A program made the position numbers and the translations under genes. The notes beneath the pieces were generated by a model. That model saw only the letters and a list, made by a program, of their open reading frames with translations, made no database searches and was not told where the DNA came from. Source: Sternotherus odoratus (taxonomy: Eukaryota; Chordata; Testudines; Kinosternidae). From it: a DNA stretch of 64,000 nt. This document shows positions 1 to 9,650 of this stretch, in pieces; the first letter of the stretch is position 1, and each line of letters opens with the position of its first letter. The stretch spans positions 4,216,001-4,280,000 of the forward strand of contig JAVMKO010000007.1 in the NCBI GenBank assembly GCA_032164245.1, read 5' to 3'.

Positions 1-130
1 TCCAAGCGCTGGGAGCACACCTCATGGATGTGGATTACGAGGAGCGCTGGAAGAGCTCGCGCATGACCCCCCACACACTTCAAAGCGTTCCCACGGCAGC
101 ATTTTGAAGTTTCAAGTGTAGCCATGCCCT
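1..130. mobile_element. Right part of a short MITE-like repeat, cut by the window edge
   Basis: The stretch ends in GTGTAGCCATGCCCTA. It has an internal inverted motif: AGCGCT and GAGCGCT near the left end, and CAAAGCG with GCAGCATTTTGAAG to the right. This resembles turtle MITEs whose ends read GGGCATGGCTACAC or its complement. The other terminus would lie left of the window, so neither the terminal repeat nor a target duplication can be checked. Confidence 0.35.
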
Positions 131-2539
131 AGAAGGAGCTAATAGCTCTTTTGACAAAGAGGATGAGCAACTTCACCTCCCTATGGGGCTTTGGGGAAAA
201 AAGTCAGGCAATGACAGCAACTGACTGAAAGACTTCTAAAAAACGTTTCACCAGAGGATCAACCAACTCCATGGTCTATTTTGCAAGCCAATGCACCCTT
301 ACACAAAATTCTGTTTTTAAACCAGTTCAACTAAACATATTTTAAAAACAGTTGGGGCCATAATTTGAACCCTGAGTCAGTTTAAAAAAATCCTTGATAC
401 AAAAATATTAAAACTGATAAACAGCACAGAAAACTGTACATCCAACTAAAAATTACAAACAAAATGTTCTAACTATTTAACTGCTATTTGCAAATAGTTC
501 TGCTAACAAAACAAACTCCCCCCCCCTCCCCTTCTTGGTTGTGTGACTGTTACACCAGGGATATTTATACACTTGGTCCATGAAACATTTTGCTGGAGGA
601 ATATTATGTTTTCCCACAACGTGGCCCCCTCATACAATGGGGGTTAAAGGTCCACCTGCATGGCTGGAGTTGTAGGATCCATGATTATGACTAAAAAAAA
701 GAGTCCTATGGGCATGTGGCTTGGCACATGACTCGAATATATGCCAGATCTCTTGGTGCAGAATTGACAGTTCTCAAACATTTCCATTTTAAAAGATTTT
801 TGTTGCTTGTAACTTTTTCCAACTTTCACCTTACAGACTCAAATTTTCCAGCTCATTTTTTTGCCCCAGGGTGATTTAAAACAAACAAAACTGAGCAAAA
901 TGATTCCTCTGTGTGAAAAGACTGAAAATAAATTTTTGAAAGGTAACAAAAGTTTGCCACCTTGTACTGAATATGTCTAGTGCCTCAGTAAGAAGGGATA
1001 CAAACTTGACAGGTAGCAGGAACAGTTCTAGTGGATATGTATACCTTTCTGTGGTGGTGATGGCTAAATTTACTTTGCTTTTTGTCAAGTGACAACAGTT
1101 TAAAAACATACTTCACCCATATTCACTAGTCCTCATTCCCCCAGAGAATGGTTTGTTTGTTTTTTAAACAAAGTATCCCAATGTTCTATTGGTACTAGAC
1201 ATGCATATATAAGTTGAGTGAAACAGTTTACCACTGAAACGAATACAGACCACCTTTCATAGGACATTCGAAAGCCTGTAAGCCCCAAGTCATGAAAAAA
1301 CTTGCAGAGTGACTTATGAATTCTACTGTTATCTAGGTATGAAGTGTCTTTGATGTGCTATTCTTTTTTTTAAATCTAAGAAACTTTGAATATTACTTGG
1401 TTCATGAGTTACAATTAATTTTAATATGTATACTTTCAGAAATTTAGCACTTTCAGACTTTTTAGTGCAAATCCTCTTACAAACAGAACACAGACTCATT
1501 CACAGACATTTTAAGAAAATAGATTGTACATAAACTGAGTATTACTGAATCTAATTGTTACAATTATAGAGAGGGCAATGGCAAACATGTCAGGTCACTA
1601 TTAGCTGGGGCAACCATGATATCAGACAACTGACCCTATAATCACCCTTGCTCTTAGGGAAGAGGAGACACACAGCAAGAGTTCTCACTGGTAGATTGCT
1701 TGGCTCCAAGTGCCATTGCTCTTTAAGGTTCAATGGCCACATGCTAGTAGGCATCGCATCAGTGCTTGAAAGTCTCCTGTGGCACTACTGCTTTAGCTCT
1801 ACCATGCCAGGGCAGCTGAAGTAGGAGCACAGGGGAGCCTTAAAGTACGGAGACACCCAGAGACTGGTGTCCATCCACCACCGCATCTCAGACCCTCCCT
1901 TTTTCATACCACTGGTCTTCTTAATGTGGTTCCCACCCCAACACACAACTTTTCTTTCCCCAAGCTCACATACCTACTTGTCCCCCCGCCCCATTCCAAC
2001 TAGCTGCTCCTGAATCCCTGCACCCCTCCCCCAGATTCCCCAACAACAGAAAACAGCGCTGTGGAGAGGCAAAGGGAGAAAAAGTGGCCATATGCATTAG
2101 CAGAGATGTGAAGAGGTCAATGAAGAAAGATTGCCTGGGCTACCCAACCCCCAGAGTCCTACCAAGTGTATAACCTTGATTTCCCCAAAACAGAATACTA
2201 CACTTAACTGCCCCACACCACGGTCTCTGGCCTCCTCCCGACCCCCACTACAAATCCCTCTGTACCCTATATATCCCTGTTAATCCGCTTTGACTTCCTG
2301 AGAGAACGCTTTTCTGCCATTCCCATATCCCCCAAAATCCCCTCTCACCTATTTTACATCCCCTTGCTACCCAGTCTGACTCCACAGAGTTTCACAACCA
2401 ACATTTTTAAAAAGTGAATATCATCTTCCTTTTCAGCTATGACAGTGTCATATGCTGGAAGTTTCCCTTGTAGTTTTGCCTATATACATGTAAAGAATTA
2501 AATGACAAAATACAAATCAAACAATTAGCCTATAATTCC
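131..2539. other. HOOK3 intron 1, no further feature seen
   Basis: This is AT-rich single-copy-looking DNA upstream of a hAT insertion, read as intron 1 of the minus-strand HOOK3 gene. A C-rich run lies near 518-533 and a T-rich run near 1360-1372. The two short minus-strand open frames at 644-829 and 876-1109 show no recognisable protein. No exon, RNA gene or complete mobile element was seen. Confidence 0.5.
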
Positions 2540-2547
2540 AGGTAACT

Positions 2548-3005
2548 CGGGGTGGGCAAACTACAGCCCGTAGGACCGTCCCGCCCGTCCCCTGAGCTCC
2601 TGACCAGGGGGAGGGGCTACCCCGTCCCTCCCTGCAGCCACATGGGCAGCACTCTGGGGGGCAGAGCTGCATGCTCCTGAGGGGCAGTCACTCTTAGTGA
2701 CATGGTAAGGGGATGGGGAGCAGGGGGGTTGGATAAGGGACAGGGAGTCCCAGGGGGCAGTCAGGGACCAGGGGAGCTTAGAGAGGGGTGGGGTCCTGGG
2801 AGGTGGTTAGAGACAGGGGTCTCTGGAGGGCACGGTCGGGGACAAGGAGCGGGGGTGGGGGGGTTGGATGGGTCATGGACTCTGAGGGAGCAGTCGGGGG
2901 CGGGAAGTCAGACAGAGGGTGGAACCAGGCTTGGGGAGGCACAGCCCTCCCTACAATTTTGCAACACCAATGTGGCCCTCGGGCCAAAAAGCTTGCCCAT
3001 CCCTG
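2548..3005. mobile_element. Non-autonomous hAT-type DNA transposon
   Basis: The left end reads CGGGGTGGGCAAACTACAGC and the right end is CTTGCCCATCCCTG. These are the inverted ends typical of hAT elements that begin CAGGGGTGGGCAAACT. Eight-base flanks AGGTAACT (2540-2547) and AGATAACT (3006-3013) differ at one position, as expected for a hAT target duplication. The interior is GC-rich, with G-rich repeats of the form GGGACAGGGAGTC. It encodes no transposase, and the open frames inside it are compositional. Confidence 0.75.
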
Positions 3006-3013
3006 AGATAACT

Positions 3014-4140
3014 AAACCAGTAAGTCACCTGCAAATTAAAGGTCAGATTCACCAGTGCACTCCTACTACTTTGTGCTGTTCTGGTGATGCAAAGCACCTG
3101 AAAACTCATCTTAAGTGAGTGCTAGCTGCTTTATGAGGCTCCAAAGCAACACCATAATCAGAACATACTGGTGAATCAGGTCAGAGAAGTTAAAATAAAA
3201 AAGTAATTTTAAGGTTTATATTACACATCAACTCACTGGCAATATCACATGGTAACATGTGCGTTTCAGTTTCTTATTTAGTGTTCAGGCGTAACAGCTT
3301 TAATTAAATATATATATATATTTCCAGATAAAAATTATGTTTAATTGCAGTTAAGATTGAGACTACATACCAGTAACTCAGAGTAAAACACACATTACAG
3401 GATATCACAGCTACACCAAAAACCAGCATTACAAACCTAGGAAATCAAGAAATCCAAACACACACGCACAATTAAAACACAGAAACAACCTTCACTTGAC
3501 CCTTTTAGTATGTACAGTGCCAGGTTACATTAGATTGATTTTTAATGACACTCTTGAGTATTCTTTGTTTTTTTATCATGGTGTCAACCCAAGACACAAT
3601 TAAGGTTGTTTAGGTCCATTTCCATGTGTTGATAGGGTTGGATTTCTTAGCACAGTGAAAACAGATGAGGGAGAGGGGTGGCGAGTCTTGGTGTTATATG
3701 GGAGGGTGTGAGTTCCTGGCAACAATGTGATGCCCCACTGGGGGATGGGGGTGGGAAGAGGTCGGAGGGTGGGATTGGGGAGAAAGGAAATTAAGAGGCA
3801 AAGACGACCTTGGCACAAAGAGAGACATCTCTGAATGGCAATGTTGGCTCAGAAAAATTATGTAGGAACAACTAAGAGGGAAGACCTAAGGAAGAAACTG
3901 AGGCCCAGGCCAGACAACTAAGAGGAGGACTGGGAACTAACACCCAACTGGGGGGATGGGGTAGGAATCTAGAGAGGAGGCCCAGATACTCACCCCTCCC
4001 CACCCCCCCCACTGCAGTGGGGGGAGGGGGAAAATAAGGAGAGTGGTCTCGGGCACTGACCCCCTACTGGCAGTAGTGGTGGGAAACTGGAGAGGAGACC
4101 GGGGCACTGACAGCAACACCGCACTGGTGGGGAGGGGAGA
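3014..4140. other. HOOK3 intron 1 between the hAT and the minisatellite
   Basis: No gene, RNA or mobile element was recognised. There is a short TA run near 3308-3321. From about 3660 the plus strand becomes purine/G-rich (GGGAGAGGGG-type tracts), grading into the GC minisatellite. Confidence 0.4.
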
Positions 4141-4149
4141 CCCAGATGC

Positions 4150-5475
4150 TGACACCCCATGGGGGGAGGACAGGCCGGACATGGAGGGTGACACCCCACA
4201 GGAAGAAGGGGGACAGGAGGGTGACACCCCGTGGGGGAGGAGGCCGGACACGGCAGATGACACCCCTCGGAAGGGGAGGGTGACACCCCACAGGGGGGAA
4301 GGGGGGGGGGAGGCTGGACACGGCGGGTGACACCCCACAGGAAGAAGGGGGAGGAGAGGGTGACACCCCACGGGAAAAGGGGAGAGTGACACCCCTCGGA
4401 AGGGGAGGGTGACACCCCACAGGGGGGGGAAGGGGGGAGGGTGACACCCCGCAGGGGGAGGAGGCCGGACACGGCGGGTGACACCCCACAGGGGAGAAGG
4501 GAGGGGGTGACACCCCGTGGGGGGAGGAGGCCGGACACGGCGGGTGACACCCCACAGGGGAGAAGGGGGGGGTGACACCCCACGGGAAGAGGGGGGGGGT
4601 GACAACCCGCGGGGGGAGGAGGCCGGACACGGCGGGTGACACCCCACAGGGGAGAAGGGGGGGGGTGACACCCCACAGGGAGAAGGGGGGGGTGACACCC
4701 CACAGGGGGGAGGAGGCTGGACACGGCGGGTGACACCTCACAGGGGAGAGGGGAGGGGGGGTGACACCCCACGAGGGGAGAGGGGGGACACACCCTGCGG
4801 GGGGGAGGAGGCCGGACACGGCAGGTGACACCCCACAGGGGAGAAGGAAGGGGGGGGGTGACACCCCGCGGGGGGGGGGGAGAGGGAAGGGGGAGGGTGG
4901 ACACCCCGCGGGGGGGGAAGGGGGAGGGTGACACCCCGCGGGGGGGAGGAGGCCGGACACGGCGGGTGACACCCCAGAGGGGAGGGGGCTGACAGCCCGC
5001 GGGGGGGGGGGGGAGGCCGTGCCCGGAGGGTGACACCCCGCGGGGGGGGGGGAAGGGGGCGGGTGACACCCCGCGGGGGGGAGGGCGGAAGGTGACACCC
5101 CGCGGGGGGGGCCGTGCCCGGAGGGTGACACCCCGCGGGGGGGGAGGGGGAGGGGGGGTGACACCCCGCGGGGGGGGCCGTGCCCGGAGGGTGACACCCG
5201 CGGGGGGAGGGGGGAAGGGGGGCGGGGGTGACACCCCGCGGGGGGGGGCCGTGCCCGGAGGGTGACACCCCCGCGGGGGGGAGGGGAGGGGGGGTGACAC
5301 CCCCGCGGGGGGGGGCCGTGCCCGGAGGGTGACACCCCGCGGGGGGAGGGGGGGAAGGGGGAGGGTGACACCCCGCGGGGGGGAGGGGGGGAAGGGGGAG
5401 GGTGACACCCCCGCGGGGGAGGGGCGGAAGTGGGGGGTGACACCCCGCGGGGGGGGCCGTGCCCGGAGGGCGGGG
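4150..5475. repeat. GC-rich minisatellite in HOOK3 intron 1 beside the promoter
   Basis: The motif GGGTGACACCCC, followed by G-rich spacer (GGGGGGAGG, GGGAGAAGGGGG or GGAGGCCGGACACGGC), recurs roughly every 25-55 bases across 1.3 kb. Copies nearest the promoter (about 4860-5460) mostly carry CCCCGCGGGG. Copies farther away mostly carry CCCCACAGGGG, CCCCGTGGGG or CCCCACGGG. The plus strand is densely packed with G-runs and could form G-quadruplexes. Because stop codons are rare, long shadow open frames run through it, including a 590-codon minus-strand frame that swallows HOOK3 exon 1. Confidence 0.9.
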
Positions 5476-5507
5476 CCGCGGGCGCTCGGGGCCGGCCGGG
5501 CTCTCAC

Positions 5508-5564
5508 CCAGGTGAGCAGACTCTCCCCGAGCTCGGCGCGCTCCAGGCTCTCCACGTTGAACAT
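5508..5564 (-). CDS. HOOK3: HOOK3 first coding exon (residues 1-19)
   Basis: Read on the minus strand from the ATG at 5564-5562, the exon gives MFNVESLERAELGESLLTW. This agrees with the N-terminus of vertebrate HOOK3 (human MFSVESLERAELCESLLTW) at 17 of 19 positions. It ends exactly at a GTGAGAG donor (complement at 5501-5507). The start has A at position -3. HOOK3 is a cytoplasmic adaptor: its N-terminal Hook domain, which begins in this exon, binds the dynein light intermediate chain, and its long coiled coils link dynein-dynactin and kinesin to cargo. The next exon is not in the window, so intron 1 exceeds 5.5 kb. The upstream in-frame ATG at 5762 is not used in known orthologues and lies in promoter sequence. 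Confidence 0.92.
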
Positions 5565-5633
5565 GATGCGGGCGGGGGCCGCTGCCGGGGCCGAGGTGCC
5601 GCCGCTTCCCCAGGCCGGGTTGTGGCGCAGACA

Positions 5634-5638
5634 CGTCA
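5634..5638. promoter_or_regulatory. Possible CRE/ATF half site
   Basis: CGTCA (TGACG on the minus strand) within ACACGTCACC, 48 bases from the NRF1 palindrome. It is a half site only, short enough to occur by chance. Confidence 0.3.
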
Positions 5639-5681
5639 CCGGGGCCGCCGGGACCCGCCCGCGCCAGCCGCCGCCGCCGCC

Positions 5682-5691
5682 GCGCATGCGC
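5682..5691. promoter_or_regulatory. NRF1 site
   Basis: GCGCATGCGC is the perfect palindromic consensus for nuclear respiratory factor 1. It sits 118 bases upstream of the HOOK3 ATG and within the likely RNF170 start region. NRF1 sites are a known hallmark of bidirectional CpG-island promoters. Confidence 0.65.
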
Positions 5692-5699
5692 CAGGGGCG

Positions 5700-5774
5700 C
5701 CTCACGCGCACGCTGCGGGCGGGGGCCGGACTCCGGCCGCGGGGAGGCCTCGGCTGAGCCACGAGCGGAGAGAG
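5700..5774 (+). other. RNF170: Candidate non-coding exon 1 of RNF170
   Basis: The coding part of RNF170 begins in an exon with its own acceptor at 15484-15485, so at least one 5' UTR exon must lie upstream. The best-placed donor is GAG|GTACCG at 5775, just past the NRF1 site and facing away from HOOK3. The left boundary is arbitrary. RNA-seq would decide it. Confidence 0.3.
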
Positions 5775-5830
5775 GTACCGACCCCTGTCCGAACCGGGCC
5801 ACGCCCCCCCCCAACGCCCCTCGCCTCGCG

Positions 5831-6110
5831 CGCCTGGCGAGCCCGGCCCCCCCCTCCCCCCCCCCGGCGAGCCCGGCCACCCCCTTCACCAACCACACCC
5901 CCCCCCCCCCGCGAGCCCGGCCACCTCCCCCCGCCTCGGGTGCCTGGCGAACGCGACCGCCCCTCCCCCCCCCCGGCGAGCCCGGCCACCTCCCCCCGCC
6001 TCGGGTGCCTGGCGAACGCGACCGCCCCTCCCCCCCCCGGCGAGCCCGGCCACCTCCCCCCCGCCTCGGGTGCCTGGCGAACGCGACCGCCCCTCCCCCA
6101 CCAAACACCC
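5831..6110. repeat. C-rich minisatellite, about 65-base unit, in RNF170 intron 1
   Basis: Units contain GCGAGCCCGGCCACCTCC, then CGCCTCGGGTGCCTGGCGAA, CGCGACCGCCCCTC and a C-run of variable length. Three near-identical units occupy about 5910-6100, preceded by shorter diverged ones. Length differences lie mostly in the poly-C stretch. The unit is unrelated to the minisatellite on the HOOK3 side. Confidence 0.85.
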
Positions 6111-6830
6111 CACTCCCCCTCGGGCACCTGGGGAGCCCGGCCACCCCTCCCAAGCATTCCTCCCTGGGCTACCTGGCCTGGGGCCAGTCCAGCCCTCCCT
6201 CACCCAACACACCCACCCTTGGGTGCCTGGATCCCGCCACACACGCACCTACCTCTGTGTCCCACATAGGCCCCTGCATCCGATGCAAGCCCGCACAGTC
6301 CCCCTCCTGCTCTGGCCTCCCAGGTGGTGGTCTGAGCCTGTTCTTTATCACCACCATATTTACTGGGCCACCCTGCTACCTCTTCTGTTCATTTACATAC
6401 ACGGTTTTCTCCTGCTCCCTTTGTGTCTTTTCCCTGTTTATGAATTAAATGTGGGTCTAAACACAGTGTTCCACATAAGTGGTTGGTTGGTTGGTTTCTG
6501 AAAAAAGAAACATGGTCTGTGGTCCAGTTGATCAGCATGATTAGAGAACGCTGATGCCTAAAATGGTACAGCTCAGAACTCCAGCTTGGGTGATTTTAAG
6601 TGTCAGCTGCTCTGAGAAACTAGAGCCTGAGCCAGTGGAGCTCGAAGAGCCAGGGTCCTTGCTCACACTCAACTTTTGACATGCCCCTTATAACCCTACT
6701 GGCCTCTTGCCTTTACTAACCTGTGTATTTCTATTGAGTTCCATGGAACAAGGGTAACAGTAGTGCTGAACACTATATTTGTAGTGTTCGCAGGTATGGC
6801 ACATCAAAGAGATGCTTGACATATATATAG
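6111..6830. other. RNF170 intron 1, unannotated stretch
   Basis: C-rich DNA fades out by about 6340. The rest is ordinary intronic sequence with a GGTTGGTTGGTT run near 6481-6495. Nothing else was recognised. Confidence 0.4.
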
Positions 6831-7044
6831 AATCAGAGAGGTAGCCGTGTTAGTCTGGAATAGCAGAGGTAACAAAGTCCTGTGGCACCTTAAAGACTAA
6901 CTATAAAGTTTTGAAGAATAAGCTTTCGTGGGCTAATACCCACTTCGTGGGCTGCAAGCAGTGGAGGTGGGTATTAGCCCACGAAAGCTTATGCTTCAAA
7001 ACTTTATAGTTAGTCTTTAAGGTGCCACAGGACTTTGTTACCTC
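6831..7044 (+). mobile_element. Palindromic (fold-back) tRNA-derived SINE, copy 1
   Basis: A full SINE head (AGAGGTAGCCGTGTTAGTCTG) and body run to about 6943 and are followed by an inverted copy of the body. Arms 6867-6943 and 6967-7043 are 77 bases each with one mismatch, around a loop of about 23 bases that holds a remnant of the SINE continuation. The whole unit is bounded by one perfect 14-base direct repeat, TGACATATATATAG, at 6817-6830 and 7045-7058. It lies in RNF170 intron 1, so pre-mRNA would form a long hairpin. Confidence 0.85.
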
Positions 7045-7193
7045 TGACATATATATAGTCTTGGCATTGCTCAGTCCAATAAAGAAACGTTTTCAAAACT
7101 GTGGAAGTAATATTTTTATATAAATAGTGGAAATGACCAGTTAAGATAATTTAATGCTGAGATTAGATTCTTGTTTCAGGGAGGCTGAAGTTA

Positions 7194-7737
7194 CCGTATT
7201 TTTTGCCCTATAAGACGCACTTTTTCTTCCCCAAAACGGGGGGGGGGGGAAGTTGGTGCGTCTTATAGGGCGAATGTCTTATAGGGGGGGAAAAAAAAAA
7301 AGCTCCTCGCTCTCCCGTCCCCGCCGCGCGGGCGGGCTGCCGAGGTTCCCCCCTCCCCGCCGCGGGCGGGCTGCCGAGGTTCCCCCCTCCCCGCCGCGGG
7401 CGGGCTGCCGAGGTTCCCCCCTCCCCGCCACGGGCGGGCTGCCGAGGTTCCCCCCCTCCCCGCCGCGGGCGGGCTGCCTGGAGCGTCCCGGTTCCCCCCT
7501 CCCCGCCGCGGGCGGGCTGCCGGGAGCGTTCCCGGCAGCCCGCCCGCGGCGGGGAGGGGGGAACCGGGACGCTCCCGGCAGCCCGCCCACGGCGGGGAGG
7601 GGGGAACCTCGGCAGCCCGCCCGCGCGGCGGGGACGGGAGAGCGAGGCGCTTTTTTTTTTTTTTTGGTCCGGTTTTTTTTATTAAAAAACGAGGGGGCGT
7701 CTTATAGGCCGGAGCGTCTATAAGACGAAAAATACGG
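7194..7737. mobile_element. Non-autonomous DNA transposon with a large internal palindrome
   Basis: The ends CCGTATTTTTTGCCCTATAA and the matching TATAAGACGAAAAATACGG are inverted, each flanked by TA (7192-7193 and 7738-7739). Inner motifs CTATAAGACGCAC and GGCGTCTTATAGG repeat the terminal theme. The core, 7305-7647, is a GC-rich imperfect palindrome built of CGGGCGGGCTGCCGAGGTTC units on one side and their complements on the other, centred near 7525. No coding capacity. TA duplications suggest a mariner-like mechanism, but the superfamily is uncertain. Confidence 0.7.
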
Positions 7738-7739
7738 TA

Positions 7740-9458
7740 AGTTCCCTTTCCATTAAGACTCTGTGAAGAAGTTTTGCTTGGGAGAAAAGTAGGTTACTTA
7801 TAAGCAACTAGTCTCTGAAAATATTGCCACCACAGAGAAACACCCAGCCTCTCTACTTCTCCATAGTTTCTATGTTGGACAGGTCAATAGGAACTAGGGT
7901 TTCAGTCTGTCATGATTAGGCAATAAACCAGGACACCCCAAGTTAGCTAACTGCTTCTAAATTGTTCCAACTGTCTCACAGCAGTTTGTGGTTTGTTAGG
8001 ACAGTATATTCATAGAAATTATTACTAGTAAGTAATATAGTTTGAGAATGTGGGAGTGGCTTTTAAATGGATGAATTTGTCAGTTATTTTTCTCATTCTT
8101 AAAATTGCTTCATGTCTTCTTGACAAAGGCTTGTTTATCAACAGTGAATGCCTGTTTACCCCTAAAACAANNNNNNNNNNNNNNNNNNNNNNNNNNNNNN
8201 NNNNNNNNNNNNNNNNNNNNNNNNNNNNNNNNNNNNNNNNNNNNNNNNNNNNNNNNNNNNNNNNNNNNNNNNNNNNNNNNNNNNNNNNNNNNNNNNNNNN
8301 NNNNNNNNNNNNNNNNNNNNNNNNNNNNNNNNNNNNNNNNNNNNNNNNNNNNNNNNNNNNNNNNNNNNNNGTTTCACATGGATCATGGTGATAGCATGGC
8401 TGTCCATGACACCAAAAGTGCTGGGTATAGATTATATTGCACCAGTTGAGATGATTTATGTAATACTGTAATGTCAGATGTATTCTAGCAGTAGCTCTCT
8501 AAAGTAGTTACCCAGTAATATTGACACTATTAATACTCGCTGGTGAACACTTAACACATCTGCCAGATAACCAGTATTCTTTTGTTTTATTCTTCCCACA
8601 GAATTTATCTTGGCAATTAATAAATTACACTCTCAATGTTTTAAAAATTGTGCTCTCATTGTTCATCTATTTCAGATGTTGTCCTTCCTCCTTGTAGTTT
8701 GTCTACCTGAAGTTTTTATTTAGTGTAATAAAAATAAGCAAAAATAGTCTTTGAAAAGCTTATTTTTGTTATTTTTACTTAAATGTGTAAACACATGCCT
8801 TGTATGCAAACATCACATGCTTACATAATCAAAATAAACAAATCCTACTGCCCATGATAGACAACATCAGTTGAGGAGTCTCCATTCTCTAAAGATGCAT
8901 CTGCCAGAATTCTTACTCATGACTTTTACTCCTTGACTTGATACCAGCAGCTCTTCTTCTGCTCTTAAAGAATGTTCGCCCCGAAGGAAGTGGTAAAGTG
9001 TGAGTCAGGGATATTAGGCAGCTTATTGACATATCCTAGAACTATTGTCTCTGCAGCCCCTTGGCATCAGGTTCATGCAAGGTTTGATACTTTTAAAACT
9101 TCCCATTAAAAAAGCCCCCATGTCATGCAGTCATAATGTAATCTTGACAAGATGATGAAAGTTCCTTTAAAACCATTTATTTCTGTGAATTTAAATCTCT
9201 AACGTGAAAATTCCTTTAGTAGTAGTGAGACCAGCTTGTCAAGTAAATTTCAGGTCCTAATGATTGATCAGTTTGACATCAGATTATACAAGCAATAGGT
9301 GGTGCTAGTTTCCTCTGAGATTCATCTGCAAGGTAGTGCTGGAGTTCCTGTCCTGCCAGTGTTTCTCCTATGTCCACGTGCTCTTCCCTGTGATGCCCTT
9401 CTCCATGTATTAATTGTTGAAAGGTCCCCTGCGATTCTGCATGAAGCGGGACTAAGGG
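7740..9458. other. RNF170 intron 1, nothing recognised apart from the gap
   Basis: AT-rich intronic DNA on both sides of the N gap. No exon with conserved coding potential and no clear repeat was identified. Confidence 0.4.
8171..8370. other. Assembly gap (200 N)
   Basis: Exactly 200 undetermined bases in RNF170 intron 1, the round length used for gaps of unknown size. Open frames reported across it are meaningless. Confidence 0.99.
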
Positions 9459-9650
9459 AACATAGAAATTGCCTGACTGGATCAGACCAATAGTCTATCT
9501 CGTATCCTACTTCTGGACAGTGGCCAGTGCTTCACAGGAAGAAACCCTGCAGTAGGAAGATGTGGGATAATCTGACACCAAGTAAAGTTTCCACCTGTCC
9601 CCCCAATATTTAAAGGGTAGTTTATGCCCCCCAAAGTTTGAGAGCTTGTC
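9459..9650 (-). mobile_element. CR1 LINE 3' fragment, degraded
   Basis: Phrases such as GAACATAGAAATTGCCTGAC, TGGATCAGACCAATAG and GACAGTGGCCAGTGCTTC match the 3' end of a CR1 subfamily in reverse orientation. In plus orientation that end reads GGACCATTGGTCTGATCC. It is diverged and has no intact reading frame. Confidence 0.65.

Larger units (their letters stand above)
5565..5774. promoter_or_regulatory. Bidirectional CpG-island promoter of HOOK3 and RNF170
   Basis: The roughly 210 bases between the HOOK3 start codon and a candidate RNF170 exon-1 donor are extremely CpG-rich. They contain a (CCG)n run and the sites listed separately. In human the same two genes are neighbours in divergent orientation, which supports a conserved shared promoter. 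No TATA box is visible, as is usual for this class. Transcription start sites cannot be placed from sequence alone. Confidence 0.75.

Noticed and set aside
2702..3118. 138-codon Gly-rich plus frame
   Set aside because: Falls inside the G-rich hAT at 2548-3005 and runs past its right end, with no protein similarity recognised.
3990..5762. 590-codon minus-strand open frame over HOOK3 exon 1 and the minisatellite, with overlapping long frames at 4064-5443 and 4738-6153
   Set aside because: Proline/glycine/cysteine-rich repetition from the GC minisatellite, which lacks stops. Only 5508-5564 matches a known protein, and a good splice donor ends it.
7253..7723. 156-codon plus frame rich in Arg, Pro and Gly, with a minus-strand partner
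   Set aside because: Translation of the GC palindrome in a non-autonomous transposon.
8050..8449. Open frames spanning the N gap
   Set aside because: Most codons are undetermined; the frames exist only because N cannot be a stop.
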